DNA of 64,000 bases from Whalleya microplaca (taxonomy: Eukaryota; Ascomycota; Sordariomycetes; Xylariales; Xylariaceae): positions 207,082 to 271,081 of the forward strand of contig MU385774.1 of NCBI GenBank assembly GCA_022497155.1, in the 5' to 3' direction. Position numbers and translations under genes: made by a program. Under the pieces are notes generated by a model. The model did not search any database. It saw nothing but the letters and a program-made list of their open reading frames with translations, and had not been told where the DNA came from. Within the stretch, counting starts at the first letter, position 1. Each line of letters opens with the position of its first letter. Shown one piece after another: positions 48,027 to 60,700 of this stretch.

Positions 48027-51000
48027 GACGATTGGTTGTACTGGATCCGTACGAAAAGTAATTGATGAAGTAAGAATTGACGGTTGCTTCCAAGATTATC
48101 GAGAGACTGAATGAAAGTGGGTGGTGGGAGAGATGGATGGAGTGAAGCAGATCAGAAAGGTGAGGAGAGGGAGGTGAACAAGGTAGAGTGGGCGGCTTTA
48201 GAAATCAAAATAATTCATGGAAGGTCATCCTTTGGTGTATGTAATTGGGGAAGAACCTGAAGCCAAAGTAAAGCAGGAAAGGTACAGGCAAATGCAGATT
48301 TGCCCTTCCTTATTATGTAAATCAACAACGGCAACAGCAACCAGACCCAGCAACGCTACCTAGGAAACCAGTCGCACCTAACCTTAATACATTCAATGTT
48401 GCTCACAGCTGTATGTACTGGCCTAGTTACTTCCGATGCTAGAATGATCACATGTCTACATAACTACAGAAAGAGAAATACTTGAGTCATCGCGATATTC
48501 ATTTTTACAATGGTTAGAAAGTGTTGGTGGAGCTAAGGTCTACAGCGACACAGGGACAAGTGTCAAATCTTTTAATTACAATCCGCCGTCACTCTGCCCA
48601 AATACTAAAGCGATTTAAGTTTATCATCCTAGTGACAAACATATGATATACATATATCTGGTTGGTATTCAGTTTCCCGAGTGGCTTGCTCTCAGATGGC
48701 TCAACAAACTAAACACTAATTGTGCTGTTAGGGATAGAACTAGCTCACTTTATTAACTTACCAATGCTCTCCATTCCTATTCATTTGAGACTTGCCTGCA
48801 TCATAGTCTAAGCAAGCATCCTATTAAAGTCTGACCTGTCATTTGAATGTGCCTATCCTTGAGGGAATCTGTCGGGTTAAGCGCAAGATGGTATCAATCA
48901 CTGGGCGCCAGAATGCTATCATTACTTCAATTGCTTGTGATATATATGTTTAGTTTATATACTTAAATGCACAACTATATTCCATTTAGGTTGAGAGGAT
49001 GTTTAGGCCCCTGTTAAGAAAACTCTTAACCAATGAAGTAAAGCTAAATGTCACAGACTATGATATAAGTCCCAAGTCTTACTAATAACTTCATTCTCTG
49101 ATGTTTAGACTTGAAGGCATATTCGGTTTCAAGTGTAAGAAGAACCTTGATAAACTAGAAGGCACGCTCAACCAAGTCCTAGTTTCATGATGATCACCAA
49201 ATGGGGCTGAGACATAAAGGCCAGCCTTCAGTAGAGTCTAAGTTCAATGAGCACCTTGAACACTTAAACAATTTACAATAATCGGGCTACGTTATTTCAA
49301 TCGGCCACATGGCTGATATAGAACTGTTAGAAACCATGCAGCTTCTAGTCTCGCCATAGGCGGCTTTGCAACCCAATCATCTCCTCTCGTAGACTCGTAC
49401 TGTATAACATTTGCCGCAAGAAGAATATGCTAGATTATTTGTTAACAACATTAATCTCTGAAGGGACTTTCATATTTATCAGGATTTGACATCGACTTAT
49501 ACAGGTGCAACTAGAAAGCTAATGTGGGCGGTACGGGATCGGGCCATTCGGCACGGGCAGTGCAGAGTGGAAGTATAGTCGGACCGCGATCCCCGGGCGC
49601 CGTGTGGATCAACTGCGGAGAAGATGCCGCTCCTACATGGAGGATCAATCTATGGATCAAATTGTCTGACTGCAATACAACGAAATGACGAGTCCTAGGA
49701 AAACTGCATCTGCTATGAAGGTTGCGATTGAATAGGTAGACGAGGTAATGTTGCGCGGAAATGCATTGATTCCAAATCGGAGAGCAGATGCTGTGAGGAC
49801 TGTGTAGTATTGAGTATAGAGAAGCTGAGATGATATAGGTGGTAGATGGGCATGTGACTGAGGGGACGGGTCTCAATGTCTATTACCAGGTAACATGTGA
49901 CATTCAGAAGCACAGCGAATCTCCGCCAGTAAGGAGCACAATGGCGATGTTTAACATTCTCGTGTCATGCAGGTACCTACGTTCTTGTAAGGTAAGGTTC
50001 TTCGCGGCAGGCTGCATTGGTTATCTGTCAGAATTCCTTCTGTACGTTTCCATACATGTAGGTACTGGAGGTGTCTAGTGGGAGTTGATGTTAGACTCAC
50101 TAAGTTTCTAGGGTGAGATTAGCAAGGTTTCCATTAGCGATGATTTCAAGTGACGGGATGGTCTGGCTAGGGTTTCAACTAAAGCAAGGTGTACATATAT
50201 AATATAGAAGTTACTATAGGGTGACGTTGCCATCAATGTGTGGCTACATGTATAGGACAAATGCTCACTTACGTCATTGAAGAACATCAACCCTTATGTA
50301 TCGACACAACGGCAAGATCTCGGTAGCAAAGCCGGAAGCTGGCTATTGGAAGGATTATACATGTTCATTAACCTAGGTAAATTAAAGAAAGCCAGCCCAA
50401 TCGTCGCCTTGGGCTGCCCCGTCAGGGGAGTGTGGGGGAAAGGAGATGGCCAAGACGGGGTAGGTAGGTTTGCCAAGATCCCTCATCCAGCCCTCATGGC
50501 CGGGTAGGCTAACCTTGCGAATCCTATTGATCCAATCAGTATATATTAAGGTTAGGTACCTGTCTCTGACATAGGTTGACTGAAGTCCAGCTGTTGTTCA
50601 CTCTTACTCTTTCCAGACAATGATTGTGAAAACTCAAATACTTGATGTAACTCTTCGGTAGGTCAGCCCTTCGTTCGAAGTGACGGATGATTTGTGGCTT
50701 GATTGTTCGAACATGGCAAACCGGCAAGTCCTGATGATTAGCGCTCACATGTACGTTATATGGTAGTATGTTAGATGTACACACGTATGTACATACATGG
50801 CCTATCTCCACTATGTTAGTCCTGCTGCATCACGAGAGCATGACATACTGCGTACGAGTTGTCAGATTCATGTGTAGGCGAGCCTTTTGCATGACACGGT
50901 TTTTATTACCTGCGCTTCTGGTAAAGGAGAGGAGGGAGGCTTGCTCTTTTATAGACTATACCGACGTTTACTTGAAACTTGGGTCCTTTTTAGAAGATTA

Positions 51001-52174
51001 AAAAGATAGGAGGCCCGAGGGTCTCTATCCGTGTCCATTTCCCACTAGGGCAGTGAGATCCGAATCTTGGACATCCCCATATTATTACCACCTTGCGGTG
51101 TGTGCAGTGTGGGTGGTGGGCTGGCGGGCTGGTCGACTGAAGTGCCACTGCAGGAAGATGATAGACACTGACAGTTCCAACGCATGGTAGGGAAGTATGG
51201 TGTTCTTGGGGTCTCCTCACCCCAAGTTCTGCAAGTGTAAGTGTACCTTAAGTAGGTAAGTAGGTCTATGTATGTAAGTGCAAGTGTAGGTGCAAGTGTA
51301 GGTGCAAGTGTCCGAATGCACCCCAGAAGTCTACCTACATACATACATACAATAGGTCAATGCACTTGAGAGAATTGATGCTCTTCAGGTTCTTTAGGTG
51401 GTCAGCTTAAGTACATGCATACATGCATACATGCATACATAATTGCATTGTAAATAGTGACATGTGTGAATCAGTTGTGTTTCTACCTCATAAGCCTGAC
51501 ACCTGAGAGACAGAGACACCCTGACCACATGGAACCCGGCCTAGTCCCGCACTGTCCCGCACTGTCCCGTAGCTCCCCCCAATTGCAAACGGTACAGTCG
51601 TCTACCGTCCCTCGAATTATAATCCCGTCCCTTCTAACCTCGAGTCACATCATCAACACCATCATCACCGGTTCATCATCTTCACTCACCACCAGCGAGC
51701 CCGCCAGCATTTTACCTCGTTCACCCAATCCGGAGCGGGAGGGATTTTTCACAGGTTATTACGTCTCGGTCTATCTCGTCGATAGGATTGCATTCGTTTT
51801 TCCGTTTTCCCATCTTCTCTCCCATTTCCGTGCTTTTATTGGTAGAACCAAAGCCGACCACCACGGCCTCTACCGAAGAGTGTCTCTCAATCACAATCAA
51901 TCGTATCGTACGGCCCTGGCCCGTCCAATAATCTCACCAATCGTTCCCATAGCTACCTGCTGGCCGCAGCTCTTGTTTTTTTTTTTTTTTTTTTTTCGCC
52001 GACGCACTCTACCTGCGCCTCTCTTCTGGCTGGACCTCCACTCCTTGTTATTTTTTGCCCGTTTATTAATTCCACGGCTCAACCGTTACACTGTACCGCA
52101 CCGCACCAACCGTAAATATTTGCGGTCGTCGACGACGCGTCCACAATTGATTTTCAACTCCCTCGATCGCTGCT
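48027..52174. other. 4.1 kb gene-poor interval
   Basis: No supported gene. The first 200 bases are the leader of the glycoprotein gene. The rest is AT-rich and has no long frame. At 51270-51311 the 12-mer GTGCAAGTGTAG recurs about three times, with CATA repeats near 51336-51350 and 51415-51440. The last 700 bases are CT-rich with a T21 tract (51976..51996) and look like the long 5' leader of the UBL3-like gene. Confidence 0.55.
51976..51996. repeat. Poly-T tract of 21 bases
   Basis: An uninterrupted T21 run about 180 nt upstream of the UBL3-like ATG, inside a CT-rich leader. Such tracts are nucleosome-disfavouring promoter elements in fungi; that role is inferred. Confidence 0.85.
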
Positions 52175-53021
52175 ATGGCGGACACAACAGCCCCCTCAAC
52201 AGGTGGTGGGGATCGAGGCACAACTACAAGGGAAGAGCAGCAGCAACAGCCGGTATCTTCGATACAACAACCGGCAAGCGACGTCGAGATGGACGACCTA
52301 TCGAGTAGCCAGCCACCCAAGTCTCCCAAACCCGCCAGTCCCGATACCACGATACCACAATCTGCAAGCGACGAAGCCGAGCCCGCTCCTCTCCCCGTGC
52401 CAGAAAAGGACGAGCCCCCGACGACAGCAGCCGCAGAGACGGTATCATCAAAAGCCCAAGGCAAAGCGCCCGCGAAGGGGAGCGACGAAGAGGAACTCAC
52501 CATCGACCCCGTAGAACCCACAACGGGGGCAGCGTCGTCCGGGGATAGCGACCTGGCGGTAGATATTATGCTTCTCTTAACCACCGGCGCGCGCCATCCC
52601 TTCCGGATCGACGAGAAGTACCTCACGAAGCGCAACGTCACGGTCACGGGCAAGACGGAGGACGGGCGGATGGACCCCTTCAGCATCACCGTCTACACGC
52701 TGAAGGAGCTGATACTGCGCGACTGGCGGAAGGAGTGGGATCCCCGGCCCCGGGAGCCGAGCGCTATACGGCTGATTCACTTCGGCAAGTTACTCGAGGA
52801 TAGGAATCAGCTCAGCCGTACGTTCCCCTCTCCAAAACCCCCTTCTCACTGACAAGACTTGGTGCTAAAACTCTTTGCTAGACTACCAGTTCAGTTTAAC
52901 GCGAAATGTCGTTCACATGACCGTCAAACCCCAGGACCTGATAGACGAGGAGGAAGCGGCGAAGAAGGTCAAGGAGACCGGCAGCCACGGCGGCCGCAGC
53001 GGGTGCTGTGTGATCTTATGA
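52175..53021 (+). CDS. UBL3/MUB-like prenylated ubiquitin-fold protein
   Basis: Membrane-anchored ubiquitin-fold protein. Exons 52175..52817 and 52882..53021 (64-nt intron) give 260 residues. Residues 1-about 125 are disordered and acidic (Gln, Pro, Glu rich). The ubiquitin fold begins near residue 128: VDIMLLLTTGARHPFRID, then TVYTLKELILRDWRKEWDPR, and RLIHFGKLLEDRNQL before the splice; VVHMTVKP follows. The C-terminus is GCCVIL: a CaaX box (CVIL, with Leu favouring geranylgeranylation) with a second Cys before it that could be palmitoylated. In animals and plants this family recruits E2 enzymes or sorts proteins to vesicles; the fungal role is little known. Without the splice the frame would lose the CaaX box, so the intron is well supported. 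Confidence 0.88.
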
Positions 53022-54027
53022 TTCACCGTCGAGAAACAACCGCGAAGAATAAGGTATACATATATATACACGATGAAACAACACTCCTTTAATTACGCAC
53101 GGCGCGATCATACCCCCCAGGTCTATCTAGAGTTGCCCCGGCAAGAGTCGGGAGCTGCTGCTGTTACGGAACGAAGCGAGATGACGGGTAATTGGGCTCT
53201 TCTTGTCATGGAAACGAAGTGTAGGCTTTTTTTTTTTTTAACTTTGAAACTTTTGGGCATACGGCGGCGTGAGGAAATTTTTTGTTGGTTGTGATTTTCA
53301 TAATTGCAGACTGAAGCGGAAGGCGTGCCTGTACTGTATGTACGTACACATCGTGGAAGATAAACGAGAGAGGGAGAGGGAAGAGAGGTGTGTTGTTTCG
53401 TGGAGGGGGACCGACTACATGCTGGGGAGAGGCAAATATTTCCTCCTCCACGTATGATTCGATCGATCAGGTGCACCGTTTTTCACCAGCACAGCGCGCA
53501 GCACAGCACAGCACAGCACAGCATCTGGGAAGGAATCAGAGCCGCGAGTCCGGCATTGTTTCTACCATGTTTATATTATTCCTTCCAAGCGTTTTTCGGT
53601 CACAATCATCCATCTTCAGGAGTCAGGGTTACTAGTAGGTAGTGGTGGTGGTAGTGGTATCTGTCCCACTGTACTGTTTATACGCAGTTGAATATGGATA
53701 TGCGGCAGCTATCATCTTGCAATCACATGTCGATGTTTTTCTATACCAAGGAGCTGGTGAGGCAGGCAGTGCTGTTGTTTAAAGTTTCAGGACCGGTTTG
53801 CATTCTATCCCATGTAGCGTCTATGTGTAGGTATCGTACACCGCACCAAGCAGACAATTCCCTGCTTGATCGACACGGTACGCCTAGACCAGAAACTCAA
53901 CGTATCCGTAGCCTCGAGTCCTCTTCTCATCCTCATCGTAACGGCCCTATCCCCATCAGACAGACAGACAGACAGCAAGCCTCGCCGCACCCCTCTCACT
54001 TGCCCTTCCCCCTTCCCGTTTCATCAC
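53022..54027. other. Convergent intergenic region, 1.0 kb
   Basis: 3' flanks of UBL3-like and UMP1 genes. It contains T and CACAG short repeats (53500-53525: CAGCA units) and CAGA repeats (53960-53976). No coding evidence. Confidence 0.55.
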
Positions 54028-54559
54028 TCAAATCTTCAACTTCCGCTCCATCTCCTCATGGATCCCCCCCACGACCCCAGCACCAGCCTGCTCCTCGCCC
54101 GTAAACACGTCCTCCCACTCAATACTCGCCTCCTTGCCCCTCAGCACATCGACATGCACACCACTCGTCCGGGCCGCCCCGCCGCCGAGCGCGAGAGGCC
54201 GCCACTCGCCCTCGCGCGCGATCTTGAGCTCCATGCCCCGCCGGATCGGCTCCGCCATGCCGAACGTCTTGCGCAGCGACGCCATGCGCACGCCCTCCTG
54301 CGTCGCCTCCCAGGCGCGCAGGCGGGCTTCTAGGGGGTGGCGGGAGACCGGCGGGGTGGAGTCGGCGGTGGTGGATTGGGGGGAGGAGTGGTGGGGGGAA
54401 GGCCCGAGGCCCTCGCGGAGCGTGTCGTAGACTCCGGGCGCGGAGGGCGCGGAGGTTGACTTGGGTAGGTGCGTGAAGGTGTTGCTGTGCGAGGTGGCGG
54501 GGACTATGCGCATGGACTGTGACGGGGGAGGGGGGTTAGCTGGTTGGCTGGCTGGCTGG

Positions 54560-54595
<36 letters not shown>

Positions 54596-54687
54596 ATGGA
54601 TATATGGAAGGGGGATAGAGGGATGGTTGTGAGAGATAGGCTTTGGTTCGAGAGGATGGGATGGGATGGGTAGAGATAGCTTACCAT
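54028..54687 (-). CDS. UMP1: Proteasome maturation factor
   Basis: Short-lived chaperone that assists 20S proteasome assembly and is degraded as its first substrate. The main exon is 54516..54028. The core block is clear: HPLEARLRAWEATQEGVRM, then TFGMAEPIRRGMELKI, and the C-terminus has IEWEDVFTGEE. The best model has a first exon of only the ATG (54687..54685) followed at once by donor GTAAGC, a 168-nt intron and acceptor CACAG before TCC-ATG-CGC, giving M-SMRIVP and 163 residues. The alternative is translation from the internal ATG at 54513, two residues later. A GT microsatellite lies in the intron. The gene is divergent from the ABC gene. Confidence 0.9.
54559..54588. repeat. GT dinucleotide microsatellite
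   Basis: About 14 GT units inside the intron of UMP1. On the coding strand it reads as CA repeats, upstream of the splice acceptor. Confidence 0.9.
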
Positions 54688-55170
54688 CTTGGCGGTAGTG
54701 CGGTGCTTTTGCTTTTAATTGCTTGTGTATAAATTATTGCTGATTGTCTTTGCTGAGCGTTGGCTTCTGATGCAAAGGCACAATTCGTTGCTGTTGCGTG
54801 GATGTAATGCAGAGTCGGAGGTCGTTGGTTGTGTGGATGAAGCTTGTTCGGGCTTTGGTTGGAAGCTCTCGCAGGCTGCCAGGAGCTTTCGCGTTTGTGA
54901 CGGGAGCCTTGCCAAGGCCCTGAGGTGCGGCCAGCTGAGCACCGTTCCCTCTACGGTCCATGCATTTGTCACTGTGGCCCGATGTTACGTAATCTGCAAA
55001 GTGGGTTGTGTCTAAATCCCGATATCCCCGAAACTCGGATAGGTCTATCTTATAAGATGACTCTTAACTCAAGTTCATATCGAGTTACTTAGTATAGTCC
55101 GACTCACTAAGAGGTGAGTTCAAGAAGGCTTGTGAGGTTTGAACGGTGTTGCAACGATCCAATTGACACC
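54688..55170. promoter_or_regulatory. Divergent promoter region of UMP1 and the ABC protein gene
   Basis: 0.48 kb between the two starts. I looked for the Rpn4-type proteasome element GGTGGCAAA known from yeasts and did not see an exact copy. Confidence 0.5.
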
Positions 55171-57144
55171 ATGCGACCCCCGTCAATTCGTCCCCCCGTG
55201 ATAAATATCTCCAATGCCACTTTCTACCGTCACCATCCCAATGCAAACTCCATTCATCCAAACCCACCTCTATTCACAAACTTAAACTTCACGCTTCCAT
55301 CTACTACAGATCCGCCAACGCACTGGTATATCGTTGGCCCATCGTTGAGCGGGAAGACTACGTTTCTGAAGCTACTGAGAGGCGAGCACCTCTGCTTCCC
55401 TCCCGCTGCGCGAAGCTACCCGTATCTATCTACCGAGGCGGTTCCACACAGGTTGCGGGTGCCTCACAAGGCGATTCAGTATGTCGGGTTCAACGCCGAT
55501 GGCCTGGGCTCAAACATAACCACCTCAACCTACATGTCCGCACGATACGAGTCGAAGCGCGAGAACACCGATTTCTCGCTCCGGGACTTCCTGCTCGGCA
55601 ACACGGAGCTGAACCCCCTAAAGCGGGCACCGGAGGAGGAGCCGGATCGGAGCCTCTCCGACAGAGTCATAAACGACCCGAAGCTCTCGCAGCTCCTGGA
55701 CCTCCCCGTGGCGTTCCTGAGCAATGGACAGGGGCGAATAGCGAGGATCGCGAGAGCGCTGCTGACGGCGCCCGAGGTGCTGCTGTTGGATGAGCCGTTC
55801 ATGGGCCTTGATCCGCCTACGGTGGCTGGGTTAAGTCGGCTTTTACACCGCCTGGCGAGTCAAGCGAGTCCGAGGCTCGTGTTGAGCGCAAGGCCGCAGG
55901 ACCCCATCCCAGATTGGATTACACATCTGATCTACCTGAGGGGGGATTGCCAAGTTGGCGCAATGGGCGAGAAAAATGCAGTGCTGGAAAGCTTGAGAAA
56001 ATATGTCCGAAGTGTGTGGAATGGCACTTCAAAAGAGGATGAGAAATTGGCAGTGCATAACCTGGTACATGTAGGCAAGATATTGACGGCTAAGGGAATT
56101 GAGGGGGAAGCGTTGATGGGCGATGAAACCTCGAAAGATAACGAGAGTCCTACGGAATACAAAGACAGCAAGCCGAGGAATATTGGAGAGCCTGTTGTCG
56201 AGATGAATGGCTGTCAGGTGCAGTACCGCGGCAAAATCGCACTTGGAAGCTGGAAGCAACAAGTAAACGGAAAGGAACAGGAGGGCCTCGTATGGACTGT
56301 CCGTAGAGGAGAACGATGGGGAATTTTTGGGCCAAATGGTTCCGGCAAGACGACCATCGTGTCTCTTATTTGCTCGGACCATCCGCAGACTTATTCTTTG
56401 CCTATAAAACTCTTCGGAAGAAGTAGACTGCCGGAACCTGGATCCGGTACTCTTCCGCTTACGTTTTGGGATATTCAGTCGCGAATTGGACACTCGAGTC
56501 CTGAGATACACCAATACATGCCACGGAATCTGACGGTCAGACAGGTTGTGGAGAACGCATGGGCCGACACTTTCCGGAGCAAAGCTCGTCTCGACAGTGA
56601 AGCGAAGGGAAAAGTAGAAGCTTGTCTGCGATGGTTTGAAGCTGAGTTGAACCCAGCCTATGCTCCTACATCACAGCCTGCGCCTCGGGCAGGGTCGGCT
56701 TCTGACATGCAATGGGCAGACCACTACATGTTCGGCGAGCTATCATCATCAGCACAAAGAGTCGCACTATTCCTGCGAGCAATTATCAAGAGTCCCGACA
56801 TCGTGGTTCTAGATGAAGCATGCAGCGGCATGGATGACGGCGTTCGCGACCGCTGTCTCCTTTTCTTAGAGAAAGGCGAGACACAACAGTATGTCAAGCG
56901 AGAAGACGGTTCAGAGATCATTGTCGAGAGCGACGCCTCGAAGGCAGGCACCGTCAAGGTCGGGGGCTTGACTGATAAACAAGCCTTGATTTGCATTAGT
57001 CACGTTAGGGAGGAAATACCGGATTGCATTCGGGAGTGGATATGCTTGCCCGAGCCAAATTCAGGCGAGCCCGCTAGGTTCGGAGTATCCAATGCACCTT
57101 TGGGGCGCGATGAAAAGAGTTGGAGGGAAATCTGGGGCATGTAA
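55171..57144 (+). CDS. Soluble twin-ATPase ABC protein (YDR061W-like)
   Basis: Single exon, 657 residues from the first ATG. It has two ABC ATPase domains and no membrane segment, so it is not a transporter by itself. Domain 1: Walker A GPSLSGKTT (56-64), signature LSNGQ (183-187), Walker B LLLDEPFMGLDPPT (Asp207, Glu208). Domain 2: Walker A GPNGSGKTT (387-395), signature degenerate as LSSSAQR, Walker B IVVLDEACSGMD, and the H-loop in ALICISHVREEIPD. This matches the fungal family of yeast YDR061W and bacterial ModF-like proteins, described as mitochondrial and of unknown role. No clear mitochondrial presequence is visible beyond a basic-poor N-terminus. The degenerate second signature suggests unequal ATP sites. 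Confidence 0.88.
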   Translation: MRPPSIRPPVINISNATFYRHHPNANSIHPNPPLFTNLNFTLPSTTDPPTHWYIVGPSLSGKTTFLKLLRGEHLCFPPAARSYPYLSTEAVPHRLRVPHKAIQYVGFNADGLGSNITTSTYMSARYESKRENTDFSLRDFLLGNTELNPLKRAPEEEPDRSLSDRVINDPKLSQLLDLPVAFLSNGQGRIARIARALLTAPEVLLLDEPFMGLDPPTVAGLSRLLHRLASQASPRLVLSARPQDPIPDWITHLIYLRGDCQVGAMGEKNAVLESLRKYVRSVWNGTSKEDEKLAVHNLVHVGKILTAKGIEGEALMGDETSKDNESPTEYKDSKPRNIGEPVVEMNGCQVQYRGKIALGSWKQQVNGKEQEGLVWTVRRGERWGIFGPNGSGKTTIVSLICSDHPQTYSLPIKLFGRSRLPEPGSGTLPLTFWDIQSRIGHSSPEIHQYMPRNLTVRQVVENAWADTFRSKARLDSEAKGKVEACLRWFEAELNPAYAPTSQPAPRAGSASDMQWADHYMFGELSSSAQRVALFLRAIIKSPDIVVLDEACSGMDDGVRDRCLLFLEKGETQQYVKREDGSEIIVESDASKAGTVKVGGLTDKQALICISHVREEIPDCIREWICLPEPNSGEPARFGVSNAPLGRDEKSWREIWGM

Positions 57145-57791
57145 ACACATGTCGAGCTAAGCCTTCTCGTCAATAGAGCTTAGACACCTCCTGATTCTGT
57201 CATGCTGTCACTGCCTTATGGTTTTTGCTACTCTACATATCTTGTGGCTTCATAAACTTTCATGTACAGAACTGGGTGCAATCATGTATATGAATAAAAG
57301 CACTGATCCTTTTCATAAATTGATCTGTTTCAGATTTTCCATGATTTACAGAATTATGGGCATTAGATCAAATGTCAGTGATGAGATTCGATGTGGACTT
57401 CGAAGACGTGCATTACGTGGAGAGGGGGTATCGATAAGGCGTGGTTGCTGGGCAACACGAGGGAATGACGAACACAGCAAATAAAACAAAGCACTTGTTC
57501 CACCTTCTCGAGATTTAGAGCTCCGATGCCAAGGGACAACACATATTGTGATACCATTAAAAGCGTCACTTGCGACTGAAGCTATAGATTTTACCAATAT
57601 CCTCTAATTGTCAATGGCGCCATTCCTTTAGCCATTGAAAACGTGCGTTATCAATTCGTATTGATCGATTAACTTAAACAGACTGGAACAACCGGGACGA
57701 GGCCTCTGCGTGTCATCGCATTCCAGCTTGAGTACCATAAACAAGTGTCTCACTGACAACTGCTCGGCATTCTGGCCGACAATCAAACGCT
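57145..57791. other. Intergenic, 0.65 kb
   Basis: Separates two tandem + strand genes. It has no credible coding frame; it should hold the terminator of the ABC gene and the promoter of the chitin synthase gene. Confidence 0.5.
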
Positions 57792-60700
57792 ATGGACGGC
57801 ACTCCTCCTCGACCGCCCGACTACTCTTTACCTTACGATGACGATAATGACCACACTCCAAACGGTGCTAGAAATCCAGCTGCAATCAGACTGTTGACAT
57901 CTATGGAAGAGCCGATCTCAGAGACTCGACCGTACGTACTCCCAGCTCGGCCAGACAAGGCCGTGCTATCCCCCTCCAGTTTCCTTCCAGAACCGCTCTC
58001 TATCAACAAGAAAGGAAAAGATGGGAAACATGTAACAATTTCAACGCCGGAACACTTGGAGTCGCTTAAGAAGCAAGAGGAAGCTCATACGCCAACTGCA
58101 TCTGGTGAAGAAGCATCTTCCCCTGGCGACATATCGTCCCAGCGCAAGTCTGTCGCAAAGCCAGCCCTAAAGCGCTCCCCTACTGTAAAGTTGCAGAAGA
58201 AGAAAAAGCCCTCCCATGTACTCGAGGCAGAGGTCGCACAGATCGCACAGAGCCTGCCGACTATACCTGAAGGCCCATCGCCGAGAAGAAGTTCTCTTCT
58301 TGATAACAAAAGTCCCAATGACACCCATACTCCTCCAAGTCAACCCTCAAGTCAGATCAATACACCTGACAACAGAAGCTCACCAAAGAAACCTGATAGT
58401 TTTCGACCGTCACCACGCCGAACTTACCAACCGTCTATTCGATCCTCACGCTCAGGAAACTCATCAATACTAGATCCTCCCTACATGCCGCCAGTAGACT
58501 CAGCTTATGAGCCATTCCGAGACAGGGAAAACGCATCTCCCCCTCGGCCTTGGACACCCTCGAGGATGTCTACCTCATCTGGCTATTCACGGCCGCCACC
58601 ATCCAACATACCATACGAACCCGCGGACATTAATGGCAGCCCCAGACCCGGTACCCCATCATCAAGATATGGTGGTAGCCCCCGCAGACCACTGCCGCCA
58701 GCCCCGCTGTTTACTCCATCGGCGCGCAATTCAACATACACAGTTGACGATGCTACTGTTAATATTCCCCTAGACGGGACCAACGACGACATATTTGCAC
58801 CGGAGTCGGACATCGGCAGCGGAATGCCTTACCAAGAATCGTACGCAGAGCAGTCTCAAGTCACCCTTAGTGAGGAGGACCCGCAGACGCCCTTCGACGA
58901 GAAGGTCCAGCATTACGGCGACGCGCCGGAGGGCAAGCATGAGCGCCGCGGTGTTCGCGCCCCGCTCATGTCGAAAAAGGAGGTGCAGCTTATCAACGGC
59001 GAGCTGATTCTCGAGTGTAAGATCCCCACCATCCTGTACAGTTTCCTGCCGCGCCGCGATGAGATCGAGTTCACGCACATGCGCTACACGGCCGTGACTT
59101 GCGACCCCGACGACTTTGTCGACAGGGGGTACAAGCTGCGACAGAACCTCGGCCGGACGACCCGAGAGACGGAGCTCTTTATCTGCGTCACTATGTATAA
59201 TGAGGACGAGGTAGACTTCACCCGTACTATGCATGCAATCATGAAGAACGTCAGCCACTTCTGCGGACGGAACAAGTCGCGGACGTGGGGAGAGCTGGGA
59301 TGGCAGAAAATCGTCGTCTGCATAGTATCCGACGGCAGAGAGAAGGTCCACCCCCGGACGCTCGATGGATTAGCCGCCATGGGAATCTACCAGCATGGCA
59401 TCGCTAAGAATTTCGTCAACCAGAAGGCGGTGCAGGCACATGTGTACGAGTACACCACTCAGGTGTCACTTGATTCCGACCTCAAGTTTAAAGGTGCCGA
59501 GAAGGGCATCGTACCCTGTCAGATGATCTTCTGCCTCAAGGAAAAGAATCAGCGGAAACTCAACTCACATCGGTGGTTCTTCAATGCCTTCGGCAAGGCG
59601 CTGAACCCCAATGTCTGCATCCTTCTCGACGTGGGTACCAAGCCCGGGACCAGTTCGCTGTACCACCTTTGGAAGGCGTTCGATACCGACTCGAACGTCG
59701 CCGGCGCCTGTGGCGAGATCAAGGCCATGAAGGGCAAGCTCGGGTCCAATCTCCTGAATCCCCTGGTCGCGTCACAAAACTTCGAATACAAGATGTCGAA
59801 TATCCTAGACAAGCCGCTCGAGTCAGTATTCGGGTACATAACAGTGTTGCCCGGTGCTCTGAGTGCGTACCGCTACCATGCGCTGCAGAACGACGAAACG
59901 GGTCACGGCCCGCTCAGTCAGTACTTCAAGGGGGAGACACTGCATGGTCAGCACGCCGACGTCTTTACTGCAAATATGTACCTGGCCGAGGATCGTATCT
60001 TGTGTTGGGAGTTGGTGGCTAAGAGGAATGAGAGATGGGTCTTGAAATATGTCAAGGGCTGCACTGGTGAAACAGACGTACCTGGTGAGTGGTCCGAGCC
60101 TCATAGTTTAAGAACATTTAATACTGATAATGCTACAAGATTCCGTACCCGAGTTCATCTCGCAACGTCGTCGGTGGCTCAACGGAGCCTTCTTCGCCGC
60201 TGTGTACTCACTCATACACTTCAGACAGATTTGGGGAACGGATCATACGTTCGCCCGGAAAGTACTATTGCACATCGAGTTTGGATACCAATTTCTCCAA
60301 TTGCTATTCACCTACTTCTCGCTCGCGAACTTCTATCTAGCCTTTTACTTTATTGGAGGGGGCTTAACAGATCCTTCTGTCGATCCCTTTGGCCACAACA
60401 TCGCCTTGTATATCTTCACCGTGCTACGCTATACCTGTGTACTGCTGATCAGCATGCAATTCATCATTTCGCTTGGAAACCGGCCGCAAGGAGCTAAGAA
60501 ACTCTATCTGGCTAGTATGATCATCTATACCATTATCATGGTGTACAACACACTTGCGTGCGTCTACATTGTGGTCCACACCGTCCAGAAGCAAGACTCG
60601 CTGAAGCTCGGCGACAACATCTTCACGAACCTAGTCGTCTCGATAGCGTCGACGGTGGGGCTCTACTTCCTGATGAGCTTCCTGTACCTGGACCCGTGGC

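Noticed and set aside
49511..49876. 121-codon minus frame in the 48-52 kb gap
   Set aside because: Ser/His/Pro-rich without periodicity or motif; starts in AT-rich DNA with no promoter-like context.
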